Assembly: GCA_036383515.1 (NCBI GenBank)
Contig: DASVOE010000074.1
Span: 1 to 59,983 of the forward strand
Direction: 5' to 3'
Length of the DNA stretch: 59,983 nucleotides
Origin: CADEDV01 sp036383515
Lineage (GTDB): Bacteria > Bacteroidota > Bacteroidia > Chitinophagales > Chitinophagaceae
Program-made: the position numbers and the translations under genes
Part shown: piece after piece, positions 35,490 through 44,324 of the stretch
How positions within the stretch are numbered: the stretch's first letter is position 1
How the letters are laid out: the number at the start of each line of letters is the position of its first letter
The notes under the pieces: model-generated
The model's database searches: none
What the model was told of the DNA's origin: nothing
Seen by the model: the letters and a program-made list of their open reading frames with translations, nothing else

Positions 35490-36622
35490 ATGATCAAACA
35501 ATCACTTGCCCTGTCAGCACTTTTTTTCCTGTTTTCGTGGTAGCACAGCAAACCGCTACCATCACGATCAATTCACTCCCTGCATATCATCCACCAGGTA
35601 GCGCTATCTACGTCGCCGGTTCTTTCAACGGCTGGAACCCGCAGGATGAAAAATTCAAAATGCAGTATAATAATGGTGTATACACAATCAGCTTAAAACT
35701 TGATAAAGGTTCTTATGAATATAAAATTACCCGGGGTGGATGGGATAAAGTAGAATGCAAAAAAAATGGTGTTGGCATGGGGAATAGAATTTTAGAAATT
35801 GAAGGCAATGATACCATTGAATTAAATATCGAAGAATGGCAGGATCGGTTTCCAGCGAAACCAGGAATTAGCACCGCTAGTAAAAACGTAAAGATCGTTG
35901 ACACGGCTTTCTGGATACCGCAGCTCAAACGAACAAGAAGAATATGGATATACTTACCGGAAGGTTATACCGCAAGCACGAAAAAATACCCGGTGCTTTA
36001 TATGCAGGATGGGCAGAATGTTTTTGATGATGCTACTTCTTTTTCGGGTGAATGGGGAGTGGATGAATGCCTTGATTCGGTAAATGAAAAACAGTGTATC
36101 GTTGTTGCTGTTGATCATGGTGGCAATAAAAGATTAACCGAATACAATCCTTATGATAGCGACAGGTTTGGTAAAGGAGAGGGAGATATGTATGTTGATT
36201 TTTTAGTAAAAACATTGAAACCTTTTATTGATAAAAAATACAGAACAATAAAAACTAAAAAGAACACCTTTGTCGCCGGAAGTTCAATGGGTGGATTAAT
36301 ATCTATGTATGCAGTATTGAAATACCCGAAAGTGTTTGGTGGCGCTGGTATTTTTTCACCGTCATTTTGGGTGGCTCCCCCTATTTTTGATGAAATAAAA
36401 AGGAAGGGAAGAAGTGTTAATTCAGCTATTTATTTCTATGCCGGCAAACAGGAAGGTGAAAATATGGTTACTGATATGCTGAAGGTTTTTGAAGCAATGG
36501 CGGATAAATCTAAATCTAAAATGACTACTGTAATAAGAGATGATGGTAAACATACGGAAGCCGCATGGAAAAAGGAATTTTACGGTGCATTAAGCTGGAT
36601 GCTTCGTGCTCAATCTCTTTAA
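35490..36622 (+). pseudogene. Secreted esterase with glycogen-binding-like N-domain, frameshifted in signal peptide
   Basis: An ATG at 35490 opens MIKQSLALSALFF, then stops after one T-run. Adding a single T to the seven-T tract at 35521-35527 makes one continuous frame whose signal peptide reads ...FFPVFVVAQQ and joins the main 361-codon frame. That frame alone can start only at GTG 35537, which would remove the signal. The mature protein has an AMPK/CBM48-like domain (AIYVAGSFNGWNP, about residues 15-90) and an alpha/beta-hydrolase of the Fes/IroE esterase type with GSSMGG. The frame error may be biological, phase-variable or a sequencing error. The rest is intact. Confidence 0.75.
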
Positions 36623-36742
36623 TCCCTTTCTTTAATTCGTAGAATTCCGTTTTCGTACTATTCCTATTTGTTTTACGATAAACTAAAAGTATTTTGTAAG
36701 AGACAGTTAAAATAATCTGACCCTTACAACGTTTATCCACTT

Positions 36743-37255
36743 ATGCGAACCGTACTCCTATCCCTATTTACTATTATTAGTAGTGCCCTTACAGCACAAA
36801 ATATCCTGGATTCAATTCAGTTATTTGACTATCCCGTTAAGGAAGGAGTTATCTATCGGTATGAGAATAAGAACAAAAGTGTTTGCACGCAGGCATGCGC
36901 TAATGCATTATCCATTGTATCAGTAATTACACAAAGTGATTCTGTTTATCATTTTGAAGAGGGTAAAGTTGCTGGCATTTTTACAATCGATAATGTATAT
37001 GCTGTTACCATCCAAAATACCCGCAACGAATTCATAACCTATAGCAACCTGGAGACAATTACGGTAAAGAAAGGAGACAAAATAGCAAGAGGGATGAGTA
37101 TAGGAACTACTGCTCAAAGTAATGACCTTGATTCTGGCATCAACCAGGTAGATATTTTAATTCTGAGAAAAGTAAAACAGTTACCTTACCGGAAAACGAT
37201 CGAATACATCAGGTCAAAATCTACTCCGAGAAAAATATATTATTCCAGCTTATAG
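36743..37255 (+). CDS. Secreted degenerate M23-like (LytM) protein
   Basis: Exported protein of 170 residues with a signal peptide (LLSLFTIISSALTAQ). The C-terminal half keeps the LytM beta-fold pattern (GIFTIDNVYAVTIQN, TYSNLETITVKKGDKIARGMSIGT), but the metal ligands are missing: there is no HxxxD, and where HxH is expected the sequence is VDILIL. It is therefore probably a non-catalytic LytM protein, the type that activates or positions cell-wall hydrolases in other bacteria. It ends 5 bp from the convergent ribonuclease Z gene. Confidence 0.75.
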   Translation: MRTVLLSLFTIISSALTAQNILDSIQLFDYPVKEGVIYRYENKNKSVCTQACANALSIVSVITQSDSVYHFEEGKVAGIFTIDNVYAVTIQNTRNEFITYSNLETITVKKGDKIARGMSIGTTAQSNDLDSGINQVDILILRKVKQLPYRKTIEYIRSKSTPRKIYYSSL

Positions 37256-37260
37256 ATAGA

Positions 37261-38163
37261 TTACACGGTATAAGCTACTCCTTCCAGTGCAAGTTCAGTA
37301 TTGGGAAAAACTTCTCTCGCTTCCTGTTCAAATTCTTCCAGTGTATCATATTTACTGCTGAAATGGCCAATGAGTAATTTTTTTACACCAGCTTTCTTTG
37401 CAATCAATGCTGCTTGTTTGGTGGTGGAGTGAAACCGGGCTTCTGCTCTTTCCCGCAGATTATCCAAATAGGTAGTTTCATGATAGATCATGTCTGCACC
37501 CTGTATATGGGGTATGATACGTTCATCATACTTCGTGTCCGCACAAAAAGCATAGGTCTTGCCGGGTAATGCTTCAGACGTCACCCATTCATTTTTTATC
37601 AGCTCTCCATCTTTTCGGGTATAATCTTCCCCGTTTTTCAACCGATCATAAAAAGAAGAAGGAACATCATATTCTTTAGCTTTTTCAGGATTCAGTTTCC
37701 GGGGTCGTTTTTTTTGTTTAAAAACAAAGCCATAGCATTCTATCCTGTGATGGGTACGAAAGCAGGTAACAGTGAGTTTTTCATTATCCAATAAAGTGGC
37801 TGGTTCTGTAATGCTATATATATGGAGCGGGTAACACAATTGTGTATCTGCTACTTTCAGTTGCAATTCGATGATCTCTTTTAACGCCGATGGTCCAAAC
37901 ACATGCAATTCCTGCTGGTGACTGAGTAAGCTTAATGAATTGATCAGCCCGATGAGTCCGAAGTAATGATCGCCATGCAAATGCGAAATAAAGATGTGAG
38001 ATATTTTGCTTCGCCGGATCTTATAATTGATCAATTGAATCTGTGTTCCCTCACCGCAATCCACCAGGTAATTATTGCCATCCAGTGTTACTACCTGGCT
38101 GGTGGGGTGACGGTCAAATGCCGGTACGGCTGAGTTATTACCAAGGATAGTTACAGCGAGCAT
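37261..38163 (-). CDS. rnz: Ribonuclease Z
   Basis: Metallo-beta-lactamase-fold tRNA 3'-processing endonuclease of 300 residues. The zinc motif HLHGDH is at residues 61-66, with NNSAVPAFDRHPTS near the N-terminus, CADTKYDERI, HETTYLD and the C-terminal GHFSSKY, all standard for the bacterial enzyme. It lies downstream of a STAS-domain gene on the same strand. ATG start. It matures tRNA 3' ends, particularly those such as the tRNA-Asp here that lack an encoded CCA. Confidence 0.94.
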   Translation of the reverse strand: MLAVTILGNNSAVPAFDRHPTSQVVTLDGNNYLVDCGEGTQIQLINYKIRRSKISHIFISHLHGDHYFGLIGLINSLSLLSHQQELHVFGPSALKEIIELQLKVADTQLCYPLHIYSITEPATLLDNEKLTVTCFRTHHRIECYGFVFKQKKRPRKLNPEKAKEYDVPSSFYDRLKNGEDYTRKDGELIKNEWVTSEALPGKTYAFCADTKYDERIIPHIQGADMIYHETTYLDNLRERAEARFHSTTKQAALIAKKAGVKKLLIGHFSSKYDTLEEFEQEAREVFPNTELALEGVAYTV

Positions 38164-38276
38164 AGGTGCAAAATAAGATTTAAGTTTTGTCCATCAGACC
38201 GAAACTTATTGAAAATAGCTGCATGCTGCACCAGGGTGAATTCAATATTGATTTCTCATTTACTGCATCGCAGTGT

Positions 38277-38660
38277 TCAGGGAAGTGGCTCCTCATCTAA
38301 GAACTCCCGTTCAATCTCTTCCATTTGCACAATATCCCAGGCCTCGCTTTCAGAAGGCGTAACATTCATCATCTCCAAAAGTTCATTTTTATCCAGGAAA
38401 TCTTCAACCGGTTTTTGTAATTCACACACCACAAAAGATGCACTGTTCTCGTAAAATTTTTGTTGGATATAAACCAGTTTTTCCGCAGCAGCAATGTCGA
38501 TGTTTTCAATGTCTTTTAATTTTAACACCAGGTTTTTAACGTCATTTTGGAGGTAGGGTAGCAAACATTCACCTAATTCTTCTGTCATTGTAGCAGAAAG
38601 TGAAGGGCCTGGCAACGTGATGGCATGAAATCTTTCTTTGGTATCGGTTTTGACCTGCAT
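38277..38660 (-). CDS. STAS-domain protein (anti-anti-sigma-like)
   Basis: Cytosolic protein of 127 residues with a STAS fold: the N-terminal strand FHAITLPGPSLSATM, the central VKNLVLKLKDIENIDIAAAEKLVYIQQ and a C-terminal helix. The canonical phosphorylatable Ser position (usually DSSG-like) reads IDIAAA, so regulation by phosphorylation is doubtful. The C-terminal ~25 residues are strongly acidic. It precedes rnz on the same strand with a 113-bp gap. Partner unknown. Confidence 0.8.
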   Translation of the reverse strand: MQVKTDTKERFHAITLPGPSLSATMTEELGECLLPYLQNDVKNLVLKLKDIENIDIAAAEKLVYIQQKFYENSASFVVCELQKPVEDFLDKNELLEMMNVTPSESEAWDIVQMEEIEREFLDEEPLP

Positions 38661-38790
38661 AGTTCTTACATTTAGTTTGTTGAGTCTGTCAGCTTCTTCT
38701 CATCAATATGGCAAAATGAAAAAACTGCCAGTTCCCGACAACTTAAATTATCAACATCTCGTTTATAAATACGGGAAAACAGGAACCAAA

Positions 38791-38798
38791 TATATTCG
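38791..38798 (+). promoter_or_regulatory. Candidate -7 box of clpC
   Basis: TATATTCG, one mismatch from TAnnTTTG, is 30 bp before the clpC ATG. No clear -33 element is seen. Confidence 0.4.
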
Positions 38799-38828
38799 TT
38801 AATATTGTACAACAACCAATTATCTTAA

Positions 38829-41360
38829 ATGGATAACAATTTTTCAGCCCAGGTAAAAGAGATCATTTCGTTTAGCAGAGAAGAGGCTTTACGATTGGGA
38901 AATGATTTTATCGGTACCGAACATCTTCTGCTCGGTTTGATCCGGGAAGGAGATAATACAGCCGTCCGCATTCTTAAGAGCTTTAATGTAGATCTATATG
39001 AACTCCGAAAGGAAATTGAATTAGCTGTTAAGGATAAGACTGGCAAAAACATTGCTAACATTAACAGCCTTCCGTTGACCAAGCAGGCAGAGAAAGTGAT
39101 AAGAGTAACGGTGCTCGAGGCAAAAGCATTAAAGAGTGCGACTGTAGAAACAGAACACCTGATGCTTTCCATTTTAAAAAACAAAGAAAATATTGCAACA
39201 CAAATCTTAAATCAGTTTGACGTGGACTATGATCTTTTCAGACAAGAATTAGGGATAGTAAAATCCAGCGACCCCCGTGCTGAATTTACCGATGAGAATG
39301 ATGATGATTTTGATGAAGAAAAAAAATATTCAGGACAAAAGGGTAGTGCAAAGCAACAGGGAAATGCAAAAAGCAAAACACCTGTATTGGATAATTTCGG
39401 CCGGGATATTACCAAGCTTGCCGAAATGGGAGCCCTGGATCCTATCGTTGGTCGCGAATCAGAAATTGAAAGAGTTTCCCAGATATTATCCCGCCGTAAA
39501 AAGAATAACCCGATATTGATCGGTGAACCCGGCGTGGGTAAGACAGCCATTGTAGAAGGTCTTGCTTTGCGGATCGTTCAGCGCAAAGTGTCAAGGGTAT
39601 TATTTGATAAAAGAGTGATCTCTCTTGACCTGGCAGCACTGGTAGCAGGTACTAAATATCGTGGTCAGTTTGAAGAAAGAATGAAAGCTATCATGAATGA
39701 GCTGGAAAAGAATCGTGATGTTATCCTGTTTATTGACGAATTGCACACGATTGTTGGAGCAGGCGGCGCCAGTGGTTCATTAGATGCCAGCAATATCTTT
39801 AAACCAGCATTGGCAAGAGGAGAACTTCAATGTATCGGCGCCTCTACGCTGGATGAGTACAGAATGTATATTGAAAAAGATGGGGCTTTAGACCGTCGTT
39901 TTCAAAAAGTGATGGTAGAGCCACCAAGTGTGGATGATACGATCCTGATATTAAACAATATCAAATCCAAATACGAAGATTATCACAATGTCACTTATAA
40001 TAATGAAGCAATTGAGGCTTGTGTTAAATTAAGCGACCGGTATATCACAGATCGTTTATTACCTGATAAAGCTATAGATGTGCTGGACGAAGTAGGCGCA
40101 AGAGTGCATTTGAAAAACATCAACGTTCCCCAGAACATCGTTGACCTGGAGAAGAAGATAGAAGATGTGAAGAATGAAAAAAATAAAGTAGTAAAAAGCC
40201 AGAAATTTGAAGAAGCTGCTTCACTCCGTGATACAGAAAAACGTTTGCAGGAGGATCTGGAGAAAGCTAAAAATGATTGGGAAGAAGAAAGCAAGCATAA
40301 ACGTTATCCTATAGATGAAGAAGCAATAGCTGAAGTAGTGAGTATGATGACGGGCATTCCGGTGAAAAGAATGGTGCAGGCAGAAACTGAAAAGCTGCGT
40401 AAGATGGCAGATGACATGAGTCATATGGTGATTGGGCAGACGGATGCGATCAGCAAAGTAGTAAAAGCAATCCAGCGTAACCGTGTAGGATTGAAGGATC
40501 CTAAAAAACCGATTGGTACATTTATATTTCTTGGGCCTACCGGTGTTGGTAAAACAGAGTTGGCAAGAGCTTTATCAAGATATATGTTCGATTCTGAGGA
40601 TTCCCTCATTCGTATTGACATGAGTGAGTATATGGAAAAATTCACGGTGAGCCGTTTGATTGGTGCGCCTCCCGGTTATGTAGGTTATGAAGAAGGTGGT
40701 CAGTTAACAGAAAGAGTTCGCCGTAAACCTTATAGTGTGATCCTGCTGGATGAAATTGAAAAAGCTCACCCCGATATCTATAATATTTTATTGCAGGTGC
40801 TTGATGACGGACAACTTACCGATGGACTGGGAAGAAAAGTAGATTTCAAGAATACAATGATCATCATGACATCAAATATCGGTGTTCGCCAACTAAAAGA
40901 TTTCGGTTCTGGAGTTGGATTTACTACAGCCAATAAAATGGAACATGATGATGAGGCTAATAAAGCTGTGATAGAAAAAGCATTGAAAAAAACTTTTTCA
41001 CCAGAGTTTCTGAATCGTATTGATGATGTTGTTATTTTCAATAGCCTTACGAAAGAAAACATCTTTAGCATCATTGATATCCTGATGAAAGGAGTCATGA
41101 AGAGGTTAGTAGCATTAGGATTCACCCTTGAGCTCACCGAAGGTGCAAAAGCCTTTCTTGCAGATAAAGGGTATGATGTACAATTTGGTGCAAGACCACT
41201 TCACCGGGCTATCCAGAAATACCTGGAAGATCCACTGGCAGAAGAAATTTTAAATATGCATGTGAAAGCAGGGGATATTCTTGAAGCTGATGTTGATAAA
41301 GAAAATACTAAACTCACCTTCACATTTAAAAAACAGCCGGAGCAAAAATCGAAAGCATAA
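38829..41360 (+). CDS. clpC: ATP-dependent Clp protease ATP-binding subunit ClpC
   Basis: AAA+ unfoldase of 843 residues that feeds substrates to ClpP. It has two N-terminal repeats (about 1-150), an acidic linker, AAA module 1 with Walker A GEPGVGKT and LDLAALVAGTKYRG, a middle domain containing a UVR motif (KFEEAASLRDTEKRLQ), and AAA module 2 with Walker A GPTGVGKT and Walker B VILLDEIEKAH. The UVR motif separates ClpC from ClpA and ClpB. ATG start; a strong terminator follows. No missing catalytic residues. Confidence 0.96.
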   Translation: MDNNFSAQVKEIISFSREEALRLGNDFIGTEHLLLGLIREGDNTAVRILKSFNVDLYELRKEIELAVKDKTGKNIANINSLPLTKQAEKVIRVTVLEAKALKSATVETEHLMLSILKNKENIATQILNQFDVDYDLFRQELGIVKSSDPRAEFTDENDDDFDEEKKYSGQKGSAKQQGNAKSKTPVLDNFGRDITKLAEMGALDPIVGRESEIERVSQILSRRKKNNPILIGEPGVGKTAIVEGLALRIVQRKVSRVLFDKRVISLDLAALVAGTKYRGQFEERMKAIMNELEKNRDVILFIDELHTIVGAGGASGSLDASNIFKPALARGELQCIGASTLDEYRMYIEKDGALDRRFQKVMVEPPSVDDTILILNNIKSKYEDYHNVTYNNEAIEACVKLSDRYITDRLLPDKAIDVLDEVGARVHLKNINVPQNIVDLEKKIEDVKNEKNKVVKSQKFEEAASLRDTEKRLQEDLEKAKNDWEEESKHKRYPIDEEAIAEVVSMMTGIPVKRMVQAETEKLRKMADDMSHMVIGQTDAISKVVKAIQRNRVGLKDPKKPIGTFIFLGPTGVGKTELARALSRYMFDSEDSLIRIDMSEYMEKFTVSRLIGAPPGYVGYEEGGQLTERVRRKPYSVILLDEIEKAHPDIYNILLQVLDDGQLTDGLGRKVDFKNTMIIMTSNIGVRQLKDFGSGVGFTTANKMEHDDEANKAVIEKALKKTFSPEFLNRIDDVVIFNSLTKENIFSIIDILMKGVMKRLVALGFTLELTEGAKAFLADKGYDVQFGARPLHRAIQKYLEDPLAEEILNMHVKAGDILEADVDKENTKLTFTFKKQPEQKSKA

Positions 41361-41385
41361 ATTAAATTCATAATAAAGTTGAAAG

Positions 41386-41414
41386 GGAGTGTTGTTTAGC
41401 GACACTCCTTTTTT
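41386..41414 (+). terminator. Rho-independent terminator after clpC
   Basis: GGAGTGTTG pairs with CGACACTCC around a 5-nt loop and is followed by six T. It lies 25 bp after the clpC stop and separates it from cmk. Confidence 0.9.
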
Positions 41415-41506
41415 ATTTTTGCGGTGGCTTGGTATTTATCAGGCGGCCTGTTTGGTTTTTATTGTTTCTTATCATTCACAATTCTCTTTTAAGTATTCCG
41501 GTGGTT

Positions 41507-42199
41507 ATGGCAAAGAAGATCATTATAACTATAGATGGGTGGTCAAGCTGCGGGAAAAGCACATTGGCAAAACAACTGGCCAAAGAATTGGGTTATGTGT
41601 ATGTGGATAGCGGCGCCATGTACCGGGCTATCACTTTATATTTTCTTCGTAATAATATAGACCTGGCTGAGAAGAAAGAAGTAAAAGAGGCTTTGAAAAG
41701 TGTGAACCTCGAATTTGTTTATAACCCCAATAGCCAGAATAGCGAAATTTATCTGAACGGGGAGAATGTAGAATACCTTATCCGTGATCTTATCATTGCT
41801 GAAAGAGTGAGTGATGTAGCAGCTATTAAAGAAGTAAGAGAATTGGCTGTAGCGCAACAGCAGAAAATGGGTACTAAAAAAGGTATTGTAATGGATGGAA
41901 GAGATATTGGTACTGTGGTTTTTCCCAAAGCTGAATTAAAAATATTCATGACTGCGGATAATGCTGTGAGGGTAGAGCGGAGGTTCAGGGAGTTATATGA
42001 AAAGAACCCTAACGTAAGCATTGAAGAAGTAAAAAATAACCTGGAAATGCGGGATTACATTGATTCTCATCGGGAAGTAAGCCCACTACGAAAAGCTGAA
42101 GACGCTATTGAGCTGGATAACACTCACTTTACAGAAGAACAACAGCTCCAAAAAGTCCTGGCATTTGCCAAACAAAAGATTGGCCCGAAAAAGGAATAA
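41507..42199 (+). CDS. cmk: Cytidylate kinase
   Basis: Phosphorylates CMP and dCMP to the diphosphates; 230 residues. ATG at 41507 starts MAKKIIITIDG directly before the P-loop GWSSCGKST; the longer frame from 41429 adds an unlikely hydrophobic leader. Other landmarks are DSGAMYRAIT, MDGRDIGTVVFP and the C-terminal RDYIDSHREVSPLRKAEDA with the substrate-binding Arg residues. Usual length. Confidence 0.95.
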   Translation: MAKKIIITIDGWSSCGKSTLAKQLAKELGYVYVDSGAMYRAITLYFLRNNIDLAEKKEVKEALKSVNLEFVYNPNSQNSEIYLNGENVEYLIRDLIIAERVSDVAAIKEVRELAVAQQQKMGTKKGIVMDGRDIGTVVFPKAELKIFMTADNAVRVERRFRELYEKNPNVSIEEVKNNLEMRDYIDSHREVSPLRKAEDAIELDNTHFTEEQQLQKVLAFAKQKIGPKKE

Positions 42200-42245
42200 G
42201 AAATAGTTGCTTTTTTTTAAAATGCTTCTTAGCTTTATAGTAATT

Positions 42246-42600
42246 CTATTGTTTACTACCCCAACCTGCTATTTTATTTAATCCCTGTATCCTCATCCAA
42301 TGCCACTTTGTTTTTGTTGCTGTACGTCTATGCGGATTATATGATACCAAGTTTGGCAATTCTTCTTCTTTGGCAAAGTCTTTAGCACACTTCTCTTTCG
42401 AGAATCCTTCCTATCTGAAGCAATTTTGCTTGTCTTAACAAAAGGGTCTGTTTTTTAGTTGGGCTATCTCTCCAGGGCTTAGTACCGGATGCTGATTTGT
42501 AGCAATTATTCTATTGCAGAGTCCTTCCTATACAATTACCTATTGATCTATCCTGAATTACCGGATCTATCGAAATCAGTATTTGTAATCATTAAAACCT
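42246..42600 (-). pseudogene. Possible decayed gene in the gap before the T9SS protein
   Basis: This 408-bp gap is strongly pyrimidine-rich on the plus strand, so the minus strand reads as coding-like. One minus frame (42402 down to 42246) is open for about 50 codons and contains FAKEEELPNLVSYNPHRRTA and KWHWMRIQGLNKIAG before its stop. Upstream in a neighbouring frame, KQTLLLRQAKLLQIGRILERE continues the same composition, interrupted by one stop and one frameshift. I do not recognise a family and no ATG opens it. It may be a relic gene or chance. The T9SS promoter must also lie here. Confidence 0.3.
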
Positions 42601-42607
42601 TTGTAGC

Positions 42608-44200
42608 ATGAAGAAGATTCTACTCTCCATTGCCATACTATCCCTGATTGGGTATGGTAATAATTTAAAAGCTCAGTGCGATCTGCAGTTTAATAACCTC
42701 GTTATCCAGCTTGTAGGAGCGCCACAACCTTATCCCAATCCAGTAACAGGACCGAATTGCAAAGTAGTGTTCAACGCAAAATTTGATATTACTACCAATT
42801 CCGGATTTAAATACCTGTTCTTTCATTCCTGGTTATCCCAGCATTATCCCAACCCATCTATTTTTACCTGTGGTGGTCAAACACCAGCTGTGGATCCGGG
42901 TACCAATGTGCAACTGGGAACTGCTGTTGATGACGCGGGAAAATCATTCCTTGATATTGGCTTTATTGGCCTCAAAGATTTTCTTGCTGCTGTGCCTTTA
43001 AATACTCCAACTGTTATTACGTCACTATTTGCCACTACTTATTTGCATGATAATACCGTTGTTTTAACAAAGCCCTCCAATTCACCGGGCTTAACAGCAA
43101 CAGTTACCAAACTTGCTGGCAGTATTTTACATTTTGAAGTACAGAACATACTGGTGATATTGAACCAGCCTTGCGGCGGCCCTGTTTCTGTAAAAACGGA
43201 TATATGGGGTTCGAACTCCAATGCAAATGACCCCAAAGCACAATGCTATATCTGCAGTTTACAGCAATTCTTCAATGACCCGGTTATTGCAGGATTTAAA
43301 AACTGTGACAGACCTGATCGAAAATATACATTGGGTGTAACTACAGTACAACCCGGCATCTTTCCTATTACGATTAAAATATTTGCTGATATGGATGGCG
43401 ATGGAATAATAGACGATGATGGAGACGCCATATTCAACGAGCCGGGAGAAGATATTATGGTATTGGCAGCACCTATTACTCATAATTTATCAATAGCCAA
43501 TCCGTATTCAAGTGGCGGCCCCGTAGCATATCCGCCTTATTCAAGTCAGCCGGGAGTGGGTGATAAGGATCTGCTGATACTGGTGGAGGGTCCTACTTTA
43601 GCTAACGGCGTTTCAAAGGAATTTGAACAACCACAAGGTTGTATAGGATTGCCCGTTGATTTCAAATCTTTCACAGCGGTGCGAAACCAGTCGGTTGTTG
43701 TTTTGAAATGGGAAACTGTAATAGAGCTGAATAATGATGGTTTTGCTATTGAAAGAAATATCAATGGCAACTGGCAACAGGTAGCTTATATTTCTTCGCA
43801 TGCCCAGGGAGGTAATAGTAATGACCTGCTATCTTATACTTTTAATGACCCGAATACTATAAAAGGTATTTCGCAATATCGTATCCGGCAGGTTGACCAG
43901 GATGGTAAATTTAAATATAGTGTTATTCGTGCTGTAAGGGGCGAGGGACAGTTGGGTAAAACAATTGTTTTCCCTAATCCATCACTTGATGGTAAAGTAA
44001 CGGTCGTATTTGAAGATGCTGCTGTGCCAAGAAATGTATCGGTGATAGATATTACCGGCAGAGTGATCAGGCAATGGAAAGGGATAGTAAATAATAATCT
44101 CCAGATTGATAACCTGGCACCTGGTGTATTCAGCATAAGGATTGTAGTTCCGGAAACAGGAGAACAGGTAGTAGAAAGAGTAGTCGTTACTAAAAGATAA
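42608..44200 (+). CDS. T9SS type A sorting-domain protein, secreted
   Basis: Secreted protein of 530 residues with a signal peptide ending near LKAQ. The body contains an acidic metal-binding-like run (DMDGDGIIDDDGDAIF, about residue 263). A fibronectin-like region (LKWETVIELNNDGFAIERN) follows, and then the type IX C-terminal sorting domain (about 455-530, starting VFPNPSLDGKVTV and ending in VERVVVTKR). The sorting domain directs export by the type IX system and cell-surface attachment or release. No enzymatic domain is seen. A clean terminator follows. Confidence 0.88.
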   Translation: MKKILLSIAILSLIGYGNNLKAQCDLQFNNLVIQLVGAPQPYPNPVTGPNCKVVFNAKFDITTNSGFKYLFFHSWLSQHYPNPSIFTCGGQTPAVDPGTNVQLGTAVDDAGKSFLDIGFIGLKDFLAAVPLNTPTVITSLFATTYLHDNTVVLTKPSNSPGLTATVTKLAGSILHFEVQNILVILNQPCGGPVSVKTDIWGSNSNANDPKAQCYICSLQQFFNDPVIAGFKNCDRPDRKYTLGVTTVQPGIFPITIKIFADMDGDGIIDDDGDAIFNEPGEDIMVLAAPITHNLSIANPYSSGGPVAYPPYSSQPGVGDKDLLILVEGPTLANGVSKEFEQPQGCIGLPVDFKSFTAVRNQSVVVLKWETVIELNNDGFAIERNINGNWQQVAYISSHAQGGNSNDLLSYTFNDPNTIKGISQYRIRQVDQDGKFKYSVIRAVRGEGQLGKTIVFPNPSLDGKVTVVFEDAAVPRNVSVIDITGRVIRQWKGIVNNNLQIDNLAPGVFSIRIVVPETGEQVVERVVVTKR

Positions 44201-44230
44201 TGCTCAGGGGTTTTATTTTTTAACCCTTAC

Positions 44231-44259
44231 GGGGATGGTCTTTTGGCCGTCCCCTTTTT
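44231..44259 (+). terminator. Rho-independent terminator after T9SS protein
   Basis: GGGGATGG pairs with CCGTCCCC (one G.T) around an 8-nt loop and is followed by five T, 30 bp after the stop codon. Confidence 0.88.
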
Positions 44260-44324
44260 GGTTTGTATAAACAAAAAACGATTAATTTGACTGCATTATT
44301 TATTTTTATAGCAAAGCAATTGTT

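Noticed and set aside
41429..41506. Longer N-terminus for cytidylate kinase
   Set aside because: The added 26 residues are hydrophobic and lie in the clpC-cmk gap; the family begins right before the P-loop at 41507.
43685..43700. AAACCAGTCGG resembling part of the shared 15-nt core
   Set aside because: It lies deep inside the T9SS protein coding sequence with no -7 box at the 39-nt spacing; a chance match.
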